Shown piece after piece: positions 14,634-17,166 of a stretch of 17,166 nucleotides of DNA (positions within the stretch are counted from its first letter, which is position 1; each line of letters starts with the position of its first letter). The stretch covers positions 1-17,166 of the forward strand of contig JANNHP010000295.1 in NCBI GenBank assembly GCA_031404455.1. The letters are read 5' to 3'. The stretch comes from JANNHP01 sp031404455. GTDB lineage: Bacteria; Planctomycetota; JAJSAM01; JAJVHW01. Both the position numbers and the translations under genes were made by a program. The notes beneath the pieces were generated by a model. The model was not told the DNA's origin. It saw nothing but the letters and a program-made list of their open reading frames with translations, and did not search any database.

Positions 14634-15583
14634 GGCGCCTCGACGACGTCGGGCGCCTCGATCCGAAGTCGTTCCGCGCGCCGGTCGTCACGATCGGGGT
14701 CTTCGACGGAGTCCACCGGGGACACCGCCGCGTCCTGGCCCGCGCCCGCGAGATCGCCGGGCCTCTCGGCGGCGAAGTCGTCGTCGTCACGTTCCACGTC
14801 CACCCGCGCGCGGTCACGGTGGGCGTGGCGCCGCCGCTGATCACGTCGCTCGCGCACCGGCTCGTGCTCCTCGAGCGCGAGGGCGTGGACGCGACGATCG
14901 TGCTGCACTTCGACGAGGCGCTGCGCGAGATGTCCGCCGAGCGGTTCGTGGACGAGATCCTCGTCGCCAGGATCGGCGCGCGTGCCCTCGTCCTCGGCCA
15001 CGACAGCCACTTCGGCCGCGACCGGCGGGGCGGCTTCGATCTCGCGAGGGGAATGCTCGCGCCGCGCGGCGTGCCCGTGGAGATGGTCGAACCGGTGCGG
15101 CTCGACGACGGTCGCGTCGTGTCGTCGTCGTCGATCCGCGAGGCAGTCGCGCGAGACGACATCGTCGCCGCGGCGGAACTGCTCGGCCGCCCGCCCGCGC
15201 TCTACGGCACCGTCGTCCGGGGCGACGGCCGCGGGCGCACACTCGGCTTCCCGACCGCGAACCTCGACCTCGCCGGCGAGCTGCGACCGACGTCCGGCGT
15301 CTTCGGGGCGTCCGTGGACGTCGATGGGCGCACGTGGCCGGCAGTGGTCAACATCGGAGGGCGCCCTACGTTCCATCCGGAGAGCGGCGCCGCCCTCGCC
15401 GTGGAGGCGCACCTCATCGGCTTCGCGGGCGATCTCTACGGACGCAGCCTCGAGGTGCGCCTCCTTGGCCGCATCCGCGACGAGCGCCGCTTCGCAGGCG
15501 CGGACGAACTGAAGGCGCAGATCGCGCGGGACGTCGAAGAGATGCAGGGCCGCGTGGCGCGCGGTGAGTGGAAGATCTACTGA
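14630..15583 (+). CDS. ribF: Bifunctional riboflavin kinase / FAD synthetase
   Basis: A 317-residue protein converting riboflavin to FMN and then FAD. The N-terminal nucleotidyltransferase domain has the GVFDGVHRGH motif (23-32), LGHDSHFGRDRRGG (122-135) and SSSSIR (165-170). The C-terminal kinase domain has GRTLGFPTANL (202-212), then NIGGRPTF and the closing HLIGFAGDLYG and RDERRF blocks. Length is typical (about 305-320). The GTG start overlaps the def stop, and the protein begins VRRLDDVGRL, ahead of the first beta strand VVTIGVFDG. No separate Shine-Dalgarno is close, so it probably depends on def translation. A strong hairpin terminator begins inside its stop codon. Confidence 0.96.
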   Translation: MRRLDDVGRLDPKSFRAPVVTIGVFDGVHRGHRRVLARAREIAGPLGGEVVVVTFHVHPRAVTVGVAPPLITSLAHRLVLLEREGVDATIVLHFDEALREMSAERFVDEILVARIGARALVLGHDSHFGRDRRGGFDLARGMLAPRGVPVEMVEPVRLDDGRVVSSSSIREAVARDDIVAAAELLGRPPALYGTVVRGDGRGRTLGFPTANLDLAGELRPTSGVFGASVDVDGRTWPAVVNIGGRPTFHPESGAALAVEAHLIGFAGDLYGRSLEVRLLGRIRDERRFAGADELKAQIARDVEEMQGRVARGEWKIY

Positions 15584-15628
15584 AAGCTCGCGAGGAAACC
15601 GCGCCTCGCGGTTCCCTCGCGAGCTTTC
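15582..15628 (+). terminator. Long hairpin terminator overlapping the ribF stop codon
   Basis: A 22-bp stem with one A:C mismatch and a 3-base loop (CCT). The outer arms GAAAGCTCGCGAGG and CCTCGCGAGCTTTC are perfectly complementary, and the stem continues inward with AACCGCG/CGCGGTT. It begins on base 2 of the TGA stop. There is no T-run beyond the TTTC in the 3' arm, the same style as the terminators at 7755 and 12318. Confidence 0.8.
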
Positions 15629-15644
15629 ATCGCGGTTCGGCAGT

Positions 15645-15673
15645 TTGGGGCGGGGGACCGACGCCGCTATCTT
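15645..15673 (+). promoter_or_regulatory. Promoter of tRNA-Phe-like unit 1
   Basis: TTGGGG (15645-15650), a 17-bp spacer, and TATCTT (15668-15673), ending 17 bp before the tRNA-like sequence. The same hexamers and distances recur before units 2 and 3. Confidence 0.65.
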
Positions 15674-15690
15674 GCGCCGCTTCGCGACGT

Positions 15691-15744
15691 GGCCAGATAG
15701 CTCAGTTGGTAGAGCACAGCATTGAAAATGCTGGGGTCCCCAGT
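15691..15744 (+). pseudogene. Truncated tRNA-Phe(GAA)-like gene, unit 1
   Basis: Identical over 54 of 54 bases to positions 1-54 of the complete tRNA-Phe gene at 16160: 5' acceptor strand GGCCAGA, D arm, GAA anticodon arm, variable loop and 5' T-stem strand CCCAG plus T54. The T loop, 3' T strand and normal 3' acceptor end are missing; the next bases are ggcctgcgcgggcg. The TGGCC at 15744-15748 could pair with the 5' GGCCA, giving a 5-bp acceptor-like stem and a T-arm-less tRNA shape, but CCA does not follow. It should not be a normal tRNA. It has its own promoter. Confidence 0.85.
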
Positions 15745-15790
15745 GGCCTGCGCGGGCGATGTCTCCGTCGAGAACCACGGTCGTCGTCCG

Positions 15791-15854
15791 CTTGGCAACG
15801 TCGAGGGCGTGCTCAGGCGCTCGGGGCGCCTTGCGCGCGACCTCGACGTGCAAG
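15791..15854 (+). other. 64-base structured hairpin in cassette unit 1
   Basis: Outer arms CGTCGAGG and CCTCGACG, extendable through CTTG.../...CAAG with two bulges, enclose an inner stem AGGCGC/GCGCCT (15815-15820 with 15826-15831) around the loop TCGGG. It is followed by tcttcc. It could end a transcript of roughly 170-180 bases that begins with the truncated tRNA. Confidence 0.75.
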
Positions 15855-15879
15855 TCTTCCGTCGGCGCGGATCGGCAAT

Positions 15880-15908
15880 TTGGGGCGCACGGCGGACGCC
15901 GCTATCTT
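15880..15908 (+). promoter_or_regulatory. Promoter of tRNA-Phe-like unit 2
   Basis: TTGGGG (15880-15885), a 17-bp spacer, and TATCTT (15903-15908), ending 17 bp before the tRNA-like sequence. The spacer differs from those of promoters 1 and 3, while both hexamers and all distances are kept. Confidence 0.65.
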
Positions 15909-15925
15909 CCGCCGCTTCGCGACGT

Positions 15926-15979
15926 GGCCAGATAGCTCAGTTGGTAGAGCACAGCATTGAAAATGCTGGGGTCCCCAGT
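15926..15979 (+). pseudogene. Truncated tRNA-Phe(GAA)-like gene, unit 2
   Basis: A second copy of tRNA-Phe positions 1-54, identical to unit 1 and to the complete gene, broken at the same base and followed by the same 14-base tail ggcctgcgcgggcg. After that the sequence diverges from unit 1 for 26 bases. The same possible GGCCA/TGGCC closing stem is present. As in unit 1, a normal T arm and CCA end are absent. Confidence 0.85.
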
Positions 15980-16025
15980 GGCCTGCGCGGGCGTGGCGCC
16001 TGCCGAGATCGGCGTTCATCGTCCG

Positions 16026-16089
16026 CTTGGCAACGTCGAGGGCGTGCTCAGGCCCTCGGGGGGCCTTGCGCGCGACCTCGACGTGCAAG
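16026..16089 (+). other. 64-base structured hairpin in cassette unit 2
   Basis: Identical to the unit 1 hairpin at 62 of 64 positions. The two differences fall opposite each other in the inner stem: the G-C pair 15819/15827 becomes C-G at 16054/16062, giving AGGCCC/GGGCCT. Base pairing is thus preserved. Confidence 0.78.
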
Positions 16090-16113
16090 TCTTCGCCGGC
16101 GCGGTTCGGCAAT

Positions 16114-16142
16114 TTGGGGCGGGGGACCGACGCCGCTATCTT
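16114..16142 (+). promoter_or_regulatory. Promoter of the complete tRNA-Phe gene
   Basis: TTGGGG (16114-16119), a 17-bp spacer, and TATCTT (16137-16142), ending 17 bp before the tRNA. Confidence 0.7.
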
Positions 16143-16159
16143 GCGCCGCTTCGCGACGT

Positions 16160-16235
16160 GGCCAGATAGCTCAGTTGGTAGAGCACAGCATTGAAAATGC
16201 TGGGGTCCCCAGTTCAAGTCTGGGTCTGGCCACCA
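16160..16235 (+). tRNA. tRNA-Phe (anticodon GAA), CCA encoded
   Basis: A complete 76-base cloverleaf: acceptor GGCCAGA/TCTGGCC (7 bp), D stem GCTC/GAGC with loop AGTTGGTA, anticodon stem CAGCA/TGCTG with loop TTGAAAA (anticodon GAA), 5-base variable loop GGGTC, T arm CCCAG-TTCAAGT-CTGGG, discriminator A and encoded CCA. It is the third tRNA-like sequence of the array and the only one with an intact 3' half. Confidence 0.97.
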
Positions 16236-16284
16236 CGTCGCCGCCCGACTCGGGCTGCGCCCTCGGTGGGCGACTCCTCGGCGG
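16236..16284 (+). terminator. Possible weak hairpin terminator after tRNA-Phe
   Basis: GC-rich short inverted repeats (GCCCG/CGGGC, then CGCCC/GGGCG, within outer CGCCG/CGGCG) lie between the tRNA and the duplicated 3' end. There is no T-run, so a terminator role is uncertain. The conserved hairpin of units 1 and 2 is absent here. Confidence 0.3.
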
Positions 16285-16301
16285 CAAGTCTGGGTCTGGC
16301 C
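16285..16301 (+). repeat. 17-bp duplicate of the tRNA-Phe 3' end
   Basis: caagtctgggtctggcc, identical to 16215-16231 of the tRNA (part of the T loop, 3' T strand and 3' acceptor strand), 70 bp downstream. The match stops exactly before the discriminator base. It ends one base before the stop codon (16303-16305) of the convergent cytochrome gene. Such 3'-end copies are typical marks of site-specific integration at tRNA genes, but no integrase is nearby. Confidence 0.8.
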
Positions 16302-16302
16302 G

Positions 16303-17166
16303 CTACGGCCTGAGGCGCCGCAGCACGAACGATGCGTGCGCCGCGGCACGGCGGGCGAGACGGAGCGTCGCGGAGAGTTCGCTCACCGCCATCTCGAGGT
16401 CGGCCTTCCCGAGCGCCTGCTCCGCGCGGGCGAGCCGGGAGACGACGCGGCTCGCGACGGTCGCCGCGGCCGCGGCTGCGTCGAAACGCTCGCGCGCTTT
16501 CGCGACTGCGGCCCGCGCGGCGTCGAGAGCGGCCGAGGCCTTATCGGGGAGCGGGTCCTCGGCGACGAGGATCGACGGCGCGGCGAGCGCGAGGTTCGTC
16601 GTGCGGCCCGCGACGCCGCTGTGCGGCGAGTGGCAGCCGTTGCACGTCTGCACCTGGCCGGGCAGCACCTGGTTCCAGAACCGCTCCTTCACGAGCACTG
16701 CGCCCTCGGCGTCGACGAGTTCCCAGGTGAGCGGCGTGTTCGCCGGGACGCGCGCCGCGAACGATCCGTCGGCCGCGACGGGCGCTTCGCCGAGGAGCGT
16801 CTGCTCAACGGCGGAGTAGCCGACCTGCGCGTAGCCGTACCAGACGCCGGTCCCGACGCGCTTCGAACGGTAGATGCGGACCTTCATCCCGGGACGGTCG
16901 AGGACGCCGCCCTGGACGTCGGGCTCGGTCACGAACGGGTTGATTCCGCGGAGCGTCACGTCGCGCGCGTTGAGGACGCCCCACGTCTTCGTCGTGTCGA
17001 GCGCCGACGGGATGACCGGCGGCATCGGCCGCGCCGCGACCTCGACGGGCTCCCACTCCCAGAGATCCGGGTCGTCGTGCAGCACGCGGCGGCCGTTGCC
17101 GTCGGGGTCCGTCACCACGAGCGCGAAGCCTCGCGACGACGCCGGCCCGCCCGCGACGGCCGCCGC
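16303..17166 (-). CDS. c-type cytochrome with hydrazine-synthase-alpha-like domain (5' end outside window)
   Basis: The frame is open to the window edge, so the N-terminus is missing; 287 residues are visible. One haem-binding CNGCH (residues 175-179) follows a beta-rich region whose pattern (VPANTPLTWELVDAEG, FWNQVLPGQVQTCNGCH) resembles the HzsA-like proteins found widely outside anammox bacteria, along with the WEPVEVAARPMPPVIPS entry segment. The last ~80 residues are an Ala/Arg-rich helix without recognisable function. CxxCH proteins are matured outside the inner membrane, so it is presumably periplasmic or extracellular. Resemblance to the HzsA middle domain does not imply hydrazine chemistry. 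It is convergent with tRNA-Phe and its stop codon abuts the duplicated tRNA 3' end. Family confidence is moderate. Confidence 0.7.
   Translation of the reverse strand, partial: AAAVAGGPASSRGFALVVTDPDGNGRRVLHDDPDLWEWEPVEVAARPMPPVIPSALDTTKTWGVLNARDVTLRGINPFVTEPDVQGGVLDRPGMKVRIYRSKRVGTGVWYGYAQVGYSAVEQTLLGEAPVAADGSFAARVPANTPLTWELVDAEGAVLVKERFWNQVLPGQVQTCNGCHSPHSGVAGRTTNLALAAPSILVAEDPLPDKASAALDAARAAVAKARERFDAAAAAATVASRVVSRLARAEQALGKADLEMAVSELSATLRLARRAAAHASFVLRRLRP

Larger units (their letters stand above)
15691..15925 (+). repeat. Tandem tRNA-derived cassette, unit 1 (235 bp)
   Basis: First of two direct repeats: 54-base tRNA-Phe 5' part, 14-base conserved tail, 26-base diverged spacer, conserved hairpin block, then the promoter of the next unit. 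Units 1 and 2 are identical over the first 68 bases, about half-identical over the 26-base spacer, and nearly identical again in the hairpin. Confidence 0.88.
15926..16159 (+). repeat. Tandem tRNA-derived cassette, unit 2 (234 bp)
   Basis: Second direct repeat, one base shorter than unit 1, running into the promoter of the complete tRNA-Phe gene. The last part, the promoter of unit 3, is nearly identical to promoter 1 (one substitution seen) and less similar to promoter 2. Confidence 0.88.

Noticed and set aside
15691..15979. Intact extra tRNA-Phe genes or intron-containing tRNAs
   Set aside because: The T loop, 3' T strand and CCA do not appear downstream within units 1 and 2, so no splice could restore them. 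The only further 3' end pieces are in the third copy and at 16285-16301.
15691..16235. CRISPR array or integron attC sites
   Set aside because: Units are about 235 bp with a tRNA origin, far from CRISPR repeat-spacer sizes, and the hairpins lack the conserved attC end motifs. No cas gene or integrase is present.
15722..16819. 365-residue open frame crossing the tRNA array
   Set aside because: It runs through a tRNA gene, repeats itself because of the tandem units, and ends antisense to the cytochrome gene; no real protein is likely.

Overview
This is a GC-rich (roughly 70% by eye) bacterial chromosome segment made mostly of housekeeping genes. Three things point to a high-GC planctomycete or a related uncultured lineage: two paralogous membrane-anchored alpha/alpha-toroid proteins of a kind common in Planctomycetota, a cytochrome with a hydrazine-synthase-alpha-like domain, and an RNase III with a long disordered N-terminal extension. 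This placement is inferred from gene content and was not computed.

Layout. At 1-5888 (+) lie the 3' part of an RNase III gene (rnc), mfd (transcription-repair coupling factor) and a SurA/parvulin-like lipoprotein, with gaps of 52 and 31 bp, so probably one operon. At 6022-9580 (+) are two tandem paralogues with an N-terminal membrane anchor, a Pro/Gly-rich linker and a squalene-cyclase-like toroid domain, separated by a strong terminator. At 9605-10852 (-) is a GT9 heptosyltransferase-family gene, which abuts a 5'-truncated VOC/glyoxalase remnant (10862-11047, +). At 11137-12318 (+) is a class I aminotransferase. A bidirectional terminator separates it from a minus-strand operon of a TPR protein followed by rpsT (13977-12367). 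Diverging from that operon are def and ribF (14115-15583, +), coupled by a 4-bp stop/start overlap and ended by a 22-bp-stem terminator. At 16303-17166 (-) is the 3' part of a c-type cytochrome gene.

The most unusual region is 15630-16302. A complete tRNA-Phe(GAA) gene is preceded by two tandem units of about 235 bp. Each unit carries the same promoter geometry and the first 54 bases of the tRNA without any change. In both, the T arm is missing and a conserved 14-base tail follows, then a 26-base diverged spacer and a 64-base hairpin. The two hairpin copies differ at only two bases, and those two bases pair with each other. A 17-bp copy of the tRNA 3' end lies 70 bp downstream, against the stop codon of the convergent cytochrome gene. 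This looks like a tRNA-derived RNA cassette or the scar of a duplication/integration event; I know of no described system that matches it.

The genes cover RNA processing (rnc, rpsT, tRNA-Phe), DNA repair (mfd), protein maturation (def, the SurA-like lipoprotein), flavin cofactor synthesis (ribF), surface glycan synthesis (GT9) and envelope functions (toroid proteins, cytochrome). No transposase, CRISPR array or phage gene was seen.
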